6,501 nt of DNA from Candidatus Tenebribacter mawsonii (lineage in GTDB: Bacteria > Cloacimonadota > Cloacimonadia > Cloacimonadales > TCS61): assembly GCA_030765665.1 (NCBI GenBank), contig JAVCCD010000089.1:1-6501 (forward strand), given 5' to 3'. The notes beneath the pieces were generated by a model. It did not search any database, had not been told where the DNA came from, and saw only the letters and a list, made by a program, of their open reading frames with translations. The position numbers and the translations under genes were made by a program. Shown piece after piece: positions 1-5,768 of this stretch. Numbering within the stretch: the stretch's first letter is position 1; each line of letters starts with the position of its first letter.

Positions 1-164
1 CCGGAATAAACGAGAACTGTGTCGGAATCAGCTGATGCATCAATGCCTTCCTGGATGGTGGTGAAGTTACCGGTACCATCTTGTTTGATGTGGTAGGTAG
101 TGGAATATAACCACGAACAAACGCTAACAAAAACGAACAAAAGAGAGAGACTTTTTAGTTTCAT
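1..164 (-). CDS. Secreted right-handed beta-helix protein, N-terminal fragment (runs off the window)
   Basis: The first 54 codons are seen; the 3' part lies beyond base 1. The start ATG at 164-162 has a good Shine-Dalgarno (GAGG, then AAATT, then ATG). Residues 1-21 form a signal peptide: basic MKLK, a hydrophobic SLLFVFVSVC core, then SWLYS as a likely signal peptidase I site. The mature start reads YHIKQDGTGNFTTIQEGIDA, continuing with ASADSDTVLVYSG. The 'DG.G.FTTIQ.GID.A...DTVLV.PG' pattern is the usual entry into pectate-lyase-like right-handed beta-helix domains, and is typical of large surface proteins in Cloacimonadota and relatives. Known of the family: extracellular, often adhesive or carbohydrate-acting, often ending in a sorting tail. 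No catalytic residues or C-terminus are visible, so no substrate can be named. A seven-codon open frame starting at a preceding ATG (about 182) overlaps this start and looks incidental. Confidence 0.8.
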   Translation of the reverse strand, partial: MKLKSLSLLFVFVSVCSWLYSTTYHIKQDGTGNFTTIQEGIDASADSDTVLVYS

Positions 165-202
165 AATTTCCTCGTACTCATAAATGATATTTTATTAATA
201 TT

Positions 203-253
203 AACCTTGCGAAGGTCGAGTAAAGCAAGAAGCTCTAAAACCTTCGCAAGGTT
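203..253. repeat. Palindromic repeat with 14-bp perfect arms
   Basis: The arms are aaccttgcgaaggt (203-216) and accttcgcaaggtt (240-253). They are exact reverse complements with a 23-base loop. Each arm is itself nearly palindromic (ccttgcgaagg), so alternative cruciforms are possible. No T-run follows on either side, so it is not a standard intrinsic terminator. It looks like a dispersed intergenic repeat; copy number cannot be judged here. Confidence 0.75.
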
Positions 254-260
254 TACTTGA

Positions 261-320
261 TGATGTACCGCAACGTTGCACGTTGCGTTTATCATCGACG
301 TGCAACGTCGATGTACATCA
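261..320. repeat. Compound inverted repeat overlapping the stop codon of the upstream gene
   Basis: There are two nested arm pairs: tgatgtac (261-268) with gtacatca (313-320), and acgttgcacgt (273-283) with acgtgcaacgt (298-308). Both are exact reverse complements and together make a long interrupted hairpin. The last three bases (318-320) are the TGA stop of the 438-residue secreted protein, so the element begins exactly at the end of that gene on the minus strand. No U-tract follows, so termination by the classical mechanism is not supported. It could stabilise the mRNA 3' end or be a mobile palindromic repeat. Confidence 0.7.
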
Positions 321-1634
321 TTTCAACATTAACATTTTCTTCATTATTGTTTCATCTTTAGTTGATAATTTATAGAAGTATATCCCTGATGATACATTCT
401 TTTTGTTATTGTCTTTGCCATTCCAGACTACTTCATAATATCCTTCCGATTGAGAACCATCAATAAGTTGTCTTACAAGCTGTCCTTTCACGTTGTAGAT
501 ATTCAATGAGACCCTTCCTTCCAGAGGAAGGCTGTAGGAAATTGTTGTAGTTGGATTAAACGGATTGGGATAATTGGATGCGGAAAATTCTATAATTTCC
601 GGTATTATATCAGAACCTTCTCGCAAATTAATAAACCAGGCATCATCTTTATCTTTTGTAGTAAGTTGTTTCATTACTAAACCCGGATTAGTAGAAGTTA
701 CACAATTATATGAAGAGATTATCTTGTTTTCGCTTCTATTATCATAATATAATTCAAGTTCAATATCACCAGGAGGAACCGATGTTGTATAAGCATTAAT
801 TTGCGTGAGAGTATCCTCCACAACTGTAGCACCGATACATTCTCCATTTACAAATGCACCAATCTCTTGGGGCATGTTGCTGCTATCCAGTTCGATATAG
901 AGTGGTGTATAATCTGACTGCTCTTCATAGGTGAAATATTCCGGTTTAGCAAATACTGTCTTATCTACAGTTATACCACTTTCCCACTGGAAGTTATTGA
1001 TCGTGGTATTACATTTCACAACTACCATATCACCATAAGAAAGTGTTGGTAATCTACCGGAATATAATTCAATTCGCCATCGACCCAGATAAAATGCTGT
1101 CCAATTTTGATGCTGTATAAAATGAATGTTTGAACCACTCCAATAATCACTAAAGGCATCACTGACAAGCTGTGTTTCTTCTAACCAATAACCGACCCAG
1201 TTCTCATCATTATTCCCAGCCAATACGATAGAAGTGTTATCCTGTTCCTTAAAGCCGGGTACTTCAAACGTAAAGTCATCGTTCATATGAAATTTGAATC
1301 CTTCAGTACGTAAGAATTGTTCAGATGAATTATTCCAGGTTTGAGTACCAATATTATAATCAATTGTATAATCTTGTGCTTCCACTTTATCAAGTATATT
1401 GGGATCTAGAATATCTGCCAGTATATTCTCTGCAATATCGGCATCATTTAAAACATTATCCAAAGCAGGAAAACTTAACCATTTCCAGCCGTTATGTGTT
1501 TCAGGTCCGGGTAATTCGATTGTATCAACTCGATATTTTCCTGTGATCTTACCCCAGATATGAATGAATGAAAATCCGAGACATAATTGTGCTAAAATCA
1601 GAATCAGTAGCAATATTATTATTCTTATTTTCAT
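318..1634 (-). CDS. Secreted protein with C-terminal sorting (FlgD-like, type A) domain
   Basis: The protein has 438 residues. A signal peptide spans residues 1-20 (MKIR, then an Ile/Leu run to AQLCLG); the cysteine has no convincing lipobox. Residues about 47-240 contain 'NGWKWLSFPALD', 'ENWVGYWLEET' and 'PEYFTYEEQSDYTPLYI', which resemble the W/F-rich region following the beta-helix in Cloacimonadota surface proteins. Residues about 245-300 (EIGAFVNGECIGATVV) look like a small beta-sandwich. Residues 350-438 are a clear sorting/FlgD-Ig-like module: NYPNPFNPTTTISYSLP, then VSLNIYNVKGQLVRQL, WNGKDNNKKNVSSGIYFYKL and a basic KKMLMLK end. In the type IX family such tails direct outer-membrane transport; whether this organism uses that machinery is inference. 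The ATG at 1634 is preceded in frame by TAA, and the only good AGGAG lies about 20 bases upstream, which is unusually far. Substrate and function are unknown. Confidence 0.85.
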   Translation of the reverse strand: MKIRIIILLLILILAQLCLGFSFIHIWGKITGKYRVDTIELPGPETHNGWKWLSFPALDNVLNDADIAENILADILDPNILDKVEAQDYTIDYNIGTQTWNNSSEQFLRTEGFKFHMNDDFTFEVPGFKEQDNTSIVLAGNNDENWVGYWLEETQLVSDAFSDYWSGSNIHFIQHQNWTAFYLGRWRIELYSGRLPTLSYGDMVVVKCNTTINNFQWESGITVDKTVFAKPEYFTYEEQSDYTPLYIELDSSNMPQEIGAFVNGECIGATVVEDTLTQINAYTTSVPPGDIELELYYDNRSENKIISSYNCVTSTNPGLVMKQLTTKDKDDAWFINLREGSDIIPEIIEFSASNYPNPFNPTTTISYSLPLEGRVSLNIYNVKGQLVRQLIDGSQSEGYYEVVWNGKDNNKKNVSSGIYFYKLSTKDETIMKKMLMLK

Positions 1635-1716
1635 AACTTAGAGTCTTTGTATATTCTCCTTTTTTAAATTCTATTCTAAAACTACTAAGTCAATTTTTTC
1701 TGTAAAGAGTAATTTT

Positions 1717-1722
1717 ATTATA
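1717..1722 (-). promoter_or_regulatory. Possible -10 element for the secreted 438-residue protein
   Basis: The minus strand reads a perfect TATAAT at 1722-1717, about 82 bases before the ATG at 1634. It lies in an AT-rich gap that follows the secF terminator, where a new promoter would be expected. No good -35 hexamer is found at 16-18 bases, and -10 matches are common in AT-rich DNA. Organisms of this group may also use divergent promoter motifs, so this is only a candidate. Confidence 0.3.
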
Positions 1723-1907
1723 CAAACTATACTCAAGAAATTGACTCTACATTTTATTACGTCTATGGTTTCACAACACTCTGAGGAATCTACCTTCTGT
1801 TACTCTTAATGAAGAGTCTGGAAAATTTAGTATTAATTGTCTATCCTTCCTAAAAAGAACAGCGTGAAAGAATCGTCAGGATGACACAAAATTATATTAC
1901 TCCTCTT

Positions 1908-1930
1908 GTTGATAAGTTAAACTTATCAAC
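1908..1930. repeat. Near-perfect palindrome, 11-bp arms around one central base
   Basis: The arms gttgataagtt (1908-1918) and aacttatcaac (1920-1930) are exact reverse complements around base 1919. The almost absent loop makes it better suited to a DNA site or cruciform than an RNA hairpin. It lies in the gene-free spacer beside other small palindromes. It could be a dispersed repeat end or a binding site for a dimeric protein; nothing here decides between them. Confidence 0.6.
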
Positions 1931-1940
1931 TTTGGTTGCT

Positions 1941-1968
1941 GTAGGGACGATTACCCATAATCGTTCGG
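1941..1968. repeat. Short hairpin repeat, 'gtagggacgatta...taatcgt' type
   Basis: acgatta (1947-1953) pairs with taatcgt (1958-1964) over a ccca loop, preceded by gtaggg at 1941-1946. The gtaggg-plus-hairpin format resembles short palindromic repeats dispersed in many bacterial genomes. That family link is from memory and was not checked. Confidence 0.5.
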
Positions 1969-1977
1969 AAGAAACCA

Positions 1978-2034
1978 ATTGTCATCCTCACGAAAGTGGA
2001 GATCTTAGATTCCTGTTTTCACGGGAATGACAGT
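1978..2034. repeat. Small inverted-repeat element with a dRS3-like core (attcc...ggaat)
   Basis: Outer ends attgtcat (1978-1985) and atgacagt (2027-2034) are inverted with one G-T pair. They enclose attcctgttttcacgggaat (2009-2028), which folds as an 8-bp stem with one G-T pair and fits the ATTCC-N-GGAAT pattern of the dRS3 repeat described in Neisseria. A smaller cac-gaaa-gtg hairpin lies at 1989-1998. The reverse strand reads as the familiar 'gtcattcccgtgaaaacagg' type of dispersed intergenic repeat. A degenerate inverted partner, caggatgaca, lies at 1877-1886. No coding content is seen. Confidence 0.65.
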
Positions 2035-2076
2035 AAATAAATTTCTTGATAAATTCAAACCGGCAAACGAGTTATC

Positions 2077-2097
2077 GGTCAATTCGAGGAATTGACC
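2077..2097. repeat. Hairpin with 9-bp arms
   Basis: ggtcaattc (2077-2085) and gaattgacc (2089-2097) are exact reverse complements over a gag loop, 9 bases from the terminator stem in the minus-strand transcript. No T-run follows it, so it is not by itself a terminator. The same gtcaatt/aattgac core recurs as a looser inverted pair at 1688-1696 and 1738-1746. Confidence 0.5.
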
Positions 2098-2100
2098 CCA

Positions 2101-2134
2101 TAAAAAAAGCCCTTCAGAAAAATCTGAAGGGCTT
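2101..2134 (-). terminator. Rho-independent terminator of the secD-secF operon
   Basis: The stem arms at 2107-2118 and 2123-2134 pair over 12 bp with an aaaa loop; the core is agcccttcaga with tctgaagggct. On the minus strand the stem is followed immediately by a run of T (complement of aaaaaa at 2102-2107), 27 bases after the secF stop. On the plus strand only a weaker gattattttt follows, so bidirectional action is possible but less likely. Confidence 0.93.
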
Positions 2135-2161
2135 AGATTATTTTTAAACTCAATAAGAAGT

Positions 2162-3121
2162 TTACTTTTTTTTCTTAGTGCGAGATCCTAACTTCTTTTC
2201 TTTTTTGTTAAAGTGTTCAACCATTAACGGGCTTGCCACAAAGATAGATGAATATGTACCAACGACTACACCAACTAGTAATGCGAATGCAAAGTCGTGG
2301 ATAACAGATCCGCCAAAAATATAAAGGCAGAGAACAACCACGAAGGTTGTGAGTGAAGTTATTATAGTTCTACTTAGAGTCTCATTAATACTATAGTTGA
2401 TTACACTACCATAGGATTCTTTTCTGTATAGTTTAAGATCTTCACGAATTCTATCGAATACAACGATAGTATCGTTTAATGAATAACCCACGATAGTGAG
2501 AAGTGCTGCTACGATTGAAAGACTTATTTCTTTACCAAGAAGTGAGAATATTCCAACTGTAATAAGAACATCATGGAATAACGCTGCTACAGCAGCCAGA
2601 CCGAAAGTAAGTTCAAATCTCCACCAGATGTAAAGAATAATACCAAGCAGTGCCCAGAAAATTGCCAGGATTGCTTTACCTTTTAGTTCCTCACCAATTT
2701 TTGGTCCTACCTCTTCCTGAAGACGGATCAAAGTTTCAGGGTCAACGTTATCTGGGAATTGCTGTTTGATAACATCAATTACTTTTGTACTTGTTTTATC
2801 TTTCATTTCACCAACAGCTTGTGTCTTAATAAGAACAAGTTGTTTCCCTTCTTTTCCCTTAATCTCCTGAATTTCAGCATCTTCTATACCAGCATTTGTA
2901 AGTGCATCACGAATTTCTTGAACTTTAATTATTTGTGCACCTTCTGCAACTGGTGTTAGTTCAAGTTCCATCGACACGCCACCGGTAAAATCAATACTGT
3001 ATTTTGGACCTTGATTAATTACAAGCGAAACGATCCCTGCAAGAATGATAACTGAAGATATCGCAAAAGCAATTCTTCTTTTACCAATGAAGTCAATTTT
3101 AGTTTTTCCAAAGAATTTCAT
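2162..3121 (-). CDS. secF: SecF, protein translocase subunit
   Basis: The protein has 319 residues, a normal length for stand-alone SecF. SecF is an inner-membrane partner of SecD and uses the proton gradient to help SecYEG complete protein export. TM1 spans about residues 17-35, followed by the family's 'YSIDFTGGVSMELE' (41-54). The periplasmic P4 domain covers about 55-145, ending in EEVGPKIGEEL (136-146). Five more membrane segments cover about 149-298. The signature GYSLNDTIVVFDRIRE is at 212-227; its Asp217 matches a conserved aspartate implicated in proton transport in the family. The tail is lysine-rich (KKEKKLGSRTKKKK), as expected for a cytoplasmic end. The ATG at 3121 follows secD by only 8 bases, and its Shine-Dalgarno GGGGG touches the secD stop, so translation is probably coupled. 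Separate secD and secF genes are the common arrangement outside Bacteroidetes-type fusions. Confidence 0.97.
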   Translation of the reverse strand: MKFFGKTKIDFIGKRRIAFAISSVIILAGIVSLVINQGPKYSIDFTGGVSMELELTPVAEGAQIIKVQEIRDALTNAGIEDAEIQEIKGKEGKQLVLIKTQAVGEMKDKTSTKVIDVIKQQFPDNVDPETLIRLQEEVGPKIGEELKGKAILAIFWALLGIILYIWWRFELTFGLAAVAALFHDVLITVGIFSLLGKEISLSIVAALLTIVGYSLNDTIVVFDRIREDLKLYRKESYGSVINYSINETLSRTIITSLTTFVVVLCLYIFGGSVIHDFAFALLVGVVVGTYSSIFVASPLMVEHFNKKEKKLGSRTKKKK

Positions 3122-3132
3122 CGTTCCCCCTA
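3122..3132 (-). promoter_or_regulatory. secF ribosome binding site overlapping the secD stop codon
   Basis: The minus strand reads TAGGGGGAACG directly before the secF ATG. TAG is the secD stop, and its G begins the purine-rich Shine-Dalgarno run. A ribosome finishing secD covers this site, which supports translational coupling and a balanced SecD:SecF ratio. Confidence 0.8.
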
Positions 3133-4737
3133 GATACTCAATTTATCTTTAGCACTATTTGTTATTAAACCATCAAATATTGCTTTAACTAATACGATTG
3201 AAGCAAACATGGAACCTACAATACCGATAGAAAGTGTTACAGCAAAACCTTTGATCGGTCCTGTTCCAAACTGATACAGCACGAGTGCTGTGATTAGTGT
3301 TGTGATATTAGCATCCAGAATTGTTACCAGAGCTCGATTGAATCCGCTGTCAACAGCAGAACGGATTGTCTTCCCAGCTGCGAGGTATTCTCTGATCCTT
3401 TCAAATATGATAACATTAGCATCAACTGCCATACCTATAGTTAAGATCATACCGGCAATACCAGGCATTGTAAGCGTTCCTTCCAACATTGTCATTACAG
3501 CAACGATAAATGCTACGTTAACCGTAACTGCTATGTCAGCAAATAAACCTGATAGCTTGTAATAGACCATCATGAATAAGATTACGGCAATCATTCCAAT
3601 GAGAGCTGCCATGATACCTGCTTTGATACTATCAGAACCAAGTGTTGGACCTACAGTTCTTTCTTCGATTATATTTACAGGAGCCGGAAGACTACCAGCA
3701 TTAAGCACAATAACCAGATCATGACATTCTTCAATTGTGAAGTTACCGGTAATTCGTGCTTGACCATCAGGAATCCGACTTTCGATAGTTGGTGCCATAA
3801 AAACAATATCATCAAGTATAATGGCTAATCTTTCACCTATATTTTGCCCAGTTATATTTTTAAATTTCTTAGCACCACTTTTCTTGAATTCAAGCATGAT
3901 GTAAGGACCTTTATCTTTAGCAGTATAGCCTTGACCAATTTTTGTGATTGCATTTTCAAGTGATGTTCCTGTGATCTCAGCATTTTTATGTAAGATATAA
4001 ATATTTCTAGCTGAATATGGATCATCTTTGTTTTCTTTACCTAATGAGATTTGAAGACCTGTAGGGACATTTTTTACAAACTCAGGATCCATAAGTAAGC
4101 TTTTTAGTTTTGCAATATGCTTATAATCAATTTGTAATGGCATTCCTTCTTCGGATGTTGTAAGATCTGTGAAGATCATTGCATTCTCATAAGATTCATC
4201 ATCGGTCTCTTCATCAGAACCTAAAACATCAACAACTTCTTCAGTTTCGTCAGCATCTACAAATTCTGACATGAATTCATATTTCTCAATATTTTCCTGA
4301 AGGAATTTATCCATAGCCTCATATGTTTCCTGCATCTGCTCAGAAGAAGCTACAAATTTGAATTCAAGCATAGCAGTTTTACCAATAAGGTTTTTAGCTC
4401 TACTAGGATCTTTCAATCCAGGTAATTGAATAATAATTCTGTTTGTATTAGCAACTCTTTGAATTAATGGTTCAGCTACACCAAACTGGTCAATTCTATT
4501 ACGAATGATCTCGTAAGCAGTTTTAATTGCATCTTCTCTTTCTTTATCAGAAAGTTCAGAATTGGTAAAATCAACTTCTAATTGGATTTGAGATCCACCC
4601 TGAAGGTCTAAACCAAGTTTTAGCCGTTTAGTAGTCCAGAATGAAGGTAGGTTTGGAACGACCATCGGCAAGAAATAGTAAGCTGTAACCAGCAGAACTA
4701 CAAGGATAATCAGACCACGAATTTTTCTGTTCCTCAT
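3130..4737 (-). CDS. secD: SecD, protein translocase subunit
   Basis: The protein has 535 residues and is the larger half of the SecDF complex, which acts on the periplasmic side of SecYEG and uses the proton-motive force. TM1 is about residues 8-24, then LGLDLQGGSQIQLEV (41-55), the family hallmark. The P1 periplasmic head follows, including IIIQLPGLKDPSRAKNLIGK (101-120) and ENAITKIGQGYTAKDKGPYI-MLEFKKSGAKKF (261-293). IVLNAGSLPAPVNIIEERTV (343-361) leads into the membrane half (about 370-522, five segments). ILTIGMAVDANVIIFERIRE (431-450) carries the conserved aspartate (Asp439) tied to proton coupling. An acidic stretch at 158-185 (DADETEEVVDVL, SDEETDDES) looks like a lineage-specific insertion in the head. 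The start ATG has a strong AGGAG about 8 bases upstream. No yajC lies before it; a DUF3467 gene occupies that place, 77 bases upstream. Confidence 0.97.
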   Translation of the reverse strand: MRNRKIRGLIILVVLLVTAYYFLPMVVPNLPSFWTTKRLKLGLDLQGGSQIQLEVDFTNSELSDKEREDAIKTAYEIIRNRIDQFGVAEPLIQRVANTNRIIIQLPGLKDPSRAKNLIGKTAMLEFKFVASSEQMQETYEAMDKFLQENIEKYEFMSEFVDADETEEVVDVLGSDEETDDESYENAMIFTDLTTSEEGMPLQIDYKHIAKLKSLLMDPEFVKNVPTGLQISLGKENKDDPYSARNIYILHKNAEITGTSLENAITKIGQGYTAKDKGPYIMLEFKKSGAKKFKNITGQNIGERLAIILDDIVFMAPTIESRIPDGQARITGNFTIEECHDLVIVLNAGSLPAPVNIIEERTVGPTLGSDSIKAGIMAALIGMIAVILFMMVYYKLSGLFADIAVTVNVAFIVAVMTMLEGTLTMPGIAGMILTIGMAVDANVIIFERIREYLAAGKTIRSAVDSGFNRALVTILDANITTLITALVLYQFGTGPIKGFAVTLSIGIVGSMFASIVLVKAIFDGLITNSAKDKLSI

Positions 4738-4814
4738 TATTATGTCTCCTTAATTAATCTATTATCTATCAAATAATTTCAGACGAATCAAAAACTTATT
4801 TTGTAGAACATCCG

Positions 4815-5126
4815 TCAAGAGTTTTGTGGTTGGTTCTTAAAACCAATATCTTTCTCTTCATGTTGTCCCGGTAGGTTAATCTCACCGTGTTTTTCTTCAA
4901 AGTTCTCGATGTTCTGTTGCAGGGTTTTTAGGAATTGTTTCGCATGTTGAGGTGTTGTCATAATTCTACTGTATATCTTTGCACTTGGTAATCCCGGAAC
5001 AATTCTTCCAAAATCCAGAATGAATTCGGAAGGTGAATTTGTGATCATGCAAAAATTTGAATATATTCCTTCTCCTACTTGCTCATCAAGCTTGATATTA
5101 AGTTTTTGTTTTTTGGGCTGATTCAT
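4815..5126 (-). CDS. DUF3467 family small protein
   Basis: The protein has 103 residues with no signal peptide or membrane segment, so it is probably cytoplasmic. Residues 16-83 carry the DUF3467 pattern: GEGIYSNFCMITNSPSEFIL (18-37), DFGRIVPGLPSAKIYSRIMT (38-57), TPQHAKQFLKTLQQNIENFE (58-77), then the E-x-x-x-G end (EKHGEI). The last 20 residues (PGQHEEKDIGFKNQPQNS) are polar and probably disordered. The family is widespread, short and of unknown function. The fold appears to be a beta-sheet followed by a helix, and I see no catalytic motif. It starts 27 bases after coaD and ends 77 bases before secD on the same strand, so co-transcription is likely, but context does not assign a role. Confidence 0.85.
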   Translation of the reverse strand: MNQPKKQKLNIKLDEQVGEGIYSNFCMITNSPSEFILDFGRIVPGLPSAKIYSRIMTTPQHAKQFLKTLQQNIENFEEKHGEINLPGQHEEKDIGFKNQPQNS

Positions 5127-5139
5127 TACATTATCTCCT
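5127..5139 (-). promoter_or_regulatory. DUF3467 translation start with an ATG-stop immediately upstream
   Basis: The minus strand reads AGGAGATAATGTAATG. The AGGAG lies 8 bases before the gene's ATG at 5126, but a nearer ATG (5131-5129), only 3 bases from it, is followed directly by TAA. The outer ATG is better spaced and opens the long frame, so it is the chosen start. The inner one is a start-stop pair out of frame. Confidence 0.6.
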
Positions 5140-5153
5140 AAATTTTATTTTCA

Positions 5154-5630
5154 CTATTTTAATTTTTCTTTTAAGGCTTTCTCAACACATTCAGAAATGA
5201 AATCACTGGCATCTCCACCTAGTGCAACTACTTCCCGTATCATGGTTGAGCTTAAATACAAATATTTATTTTGAGGAACAAAAAAAACTGTTTCTAATTC
5301 TTTGCTCAGATTTTTATTCATAAGCGCTAATGAAAGTTCGTATTCAAAATCGGATACGGCACGTAACCCACGGATCATAATAGTTGCATTAACCTCTTTT
5401 GCAAAATCTACTACTAATCCAGAGAATTTCATAACCTCAATTTTTTTGTTCCATGAGACTGATCGCTCACAAAGGTCACAACGTTCTTCCCATGAAAATA
5501 TTGTGCTCTTACCTGTATGCTCAGCAACAGCCAGAATAACTTTGTCGAAAACTTTTGAGGCTTTAGTTAAAACATCGATATGCCCATTTGTAATAGGATC
5601 GAATGTTCCTGCATATATAGCAACTTTCAT
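5154..5630 (-). CDS. coaD: Phosphopantetheine adenylyltransferase (CoaD)
   Basis: The protein has 158 residues, matching the usual 155-165. It transfers AMP from ATP to 4'-phosphopantetheine, giving dephospho-CoA and pyrophosphate, the penultimate step of CoA synthesis, and is a cytoplasmic hexamer in the family. Residues 1-20 read MKVAIYAGTFDPITNGHIDV, with the nucleotidyltransferase T-x-G-H motif at TNGH (14-17); His17 is the expected transition-state residue. IRGLRAVSDFEYE (86-98) holds the conserved substrate-binding Arg90. YLSSTMIREVVALGGD (125-140) is the C-terminal ATP-binding SST-x-x-R motif with Arg132, followed by the DFI helix. No key residue is missing. The start ATG has GAGAGGG 4 bases upstream. 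In many bacteria rsmD precedes coaD; here a PepP-type gene does, with a 134-base structured leader between. Confidence 0.97.
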   Translation of the reverse strand: MKVAIYAGTFDPITNGHIDVLTKASKVFDKVILAVAEHTGKSTIFSWEERCDLCERSVSWNKKIEVMKFSGLVVDFAKEVNATIMIRGLRAVSDFEYELSLALMNKNLSKELETVFFVPQNKYLYLSSTMIREVVALGGDASDFISECVEKALKEKLK

Positions 5631-5645
5631 TTTACCCTCTCATTT

Positions 5646-5696
5646 ACTTTGAAAATGTTTCTTTCAATTTTACACCTTGTTTAACACTTTCAAAGT
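5646..5696 (-). promoter_or_regulatory. 14-bp hairpin in the coaD leader, next to the ribosome binding site
   Basis: On the plus strand, actttgaaaatgtt (5646-5659) and aacactttcaaagt (5683-5696) are reverse complements except for one position that forms a G-U pair in the minus-strand RNA. The loop is 23 bases. The 3' foot ends 4 bases before GAGAGGG (5641-5635), the coaD Shine-Dalgarno. No U-run follows, so it is not a simple terminator. It may act as an RNA stabiliser, processing site or translational control element. A 13-base direct repeat, gtttctttcaatt, occurs at 5657-5669 and 5695-5707. Confidence 0.5.
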
Positions 5697-5768
5697 TTCT
5701 TTCAATTCTTCTTTAGTTGCAACCCTAAAAGAGTCAAGTGCGAGAATATGTGAAAGAGACTTTTTCAG
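5670..5768 (-). other. Protein-like open frame after the peptidase, in the -1 frame and without a normal start
   Basis: The minus strand, read one base back from the peptidase's terminal TGA, stays open from 5846 to a TAA at 5672-5670. The part past the stop reads LKKSLSHILALDSFRVATKE, then ELKETLKVLNKV, which looks like an amphipathic C-terminal helix. There is no ATG, GTG or TTG before it in this frame, only a CTG at 5768. It could be the tail of a longer ancestral peptidase cut off by a frameshift, a gene remnant, or chance in a structured leader. The peptidase already ends where its family normally ends (NIPKEIKDLE), which argues against a missing tail. Confidence 0.25.

Noticed and set aside
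1325..1546. Plus-strand open frame of 73 codons
   Set aside because: It lies wholly inside the secreted-protein gene on the opposite strand, is Tyr/Leu-rich and resembles no family; a shadow frame.
1688..1746. Inverted pair agtcaattt/aaattgact as a hairpin
   Set aside because: Arms are only 9 bp, AT-rich, with a 41-base loop; too weak to call as a feature.
1861..2034. CRISPR array or insertion sequence in the repeat-rich spacer
   Set aside because: The repeats are different palindromes, not regularly spaced identical direct repeats, and there is no transposase-like reading frame.
3290..3562. Plus-strand open frame of 90 codons
   Set aside because: It is antisense to the conserved membrane half of secD; hydrophobic composition simply mirrors the secD codons.
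4761..4791. Possible promoter before secD (TTGATT then TAGATA/GATAAT on the minus strand)
   Set aside because: The best spacing of 17 gives a poor -10 (TAGATA), and the better GATAAT sits at 19; the region is AT-rich, so matches are expected by chance.
5302..5652. Plus-strand open frame of 116 codons
   Set aside because: It is antisense to coaD, whose motifs are all intact; no ribosome binding site or recognisable domain.
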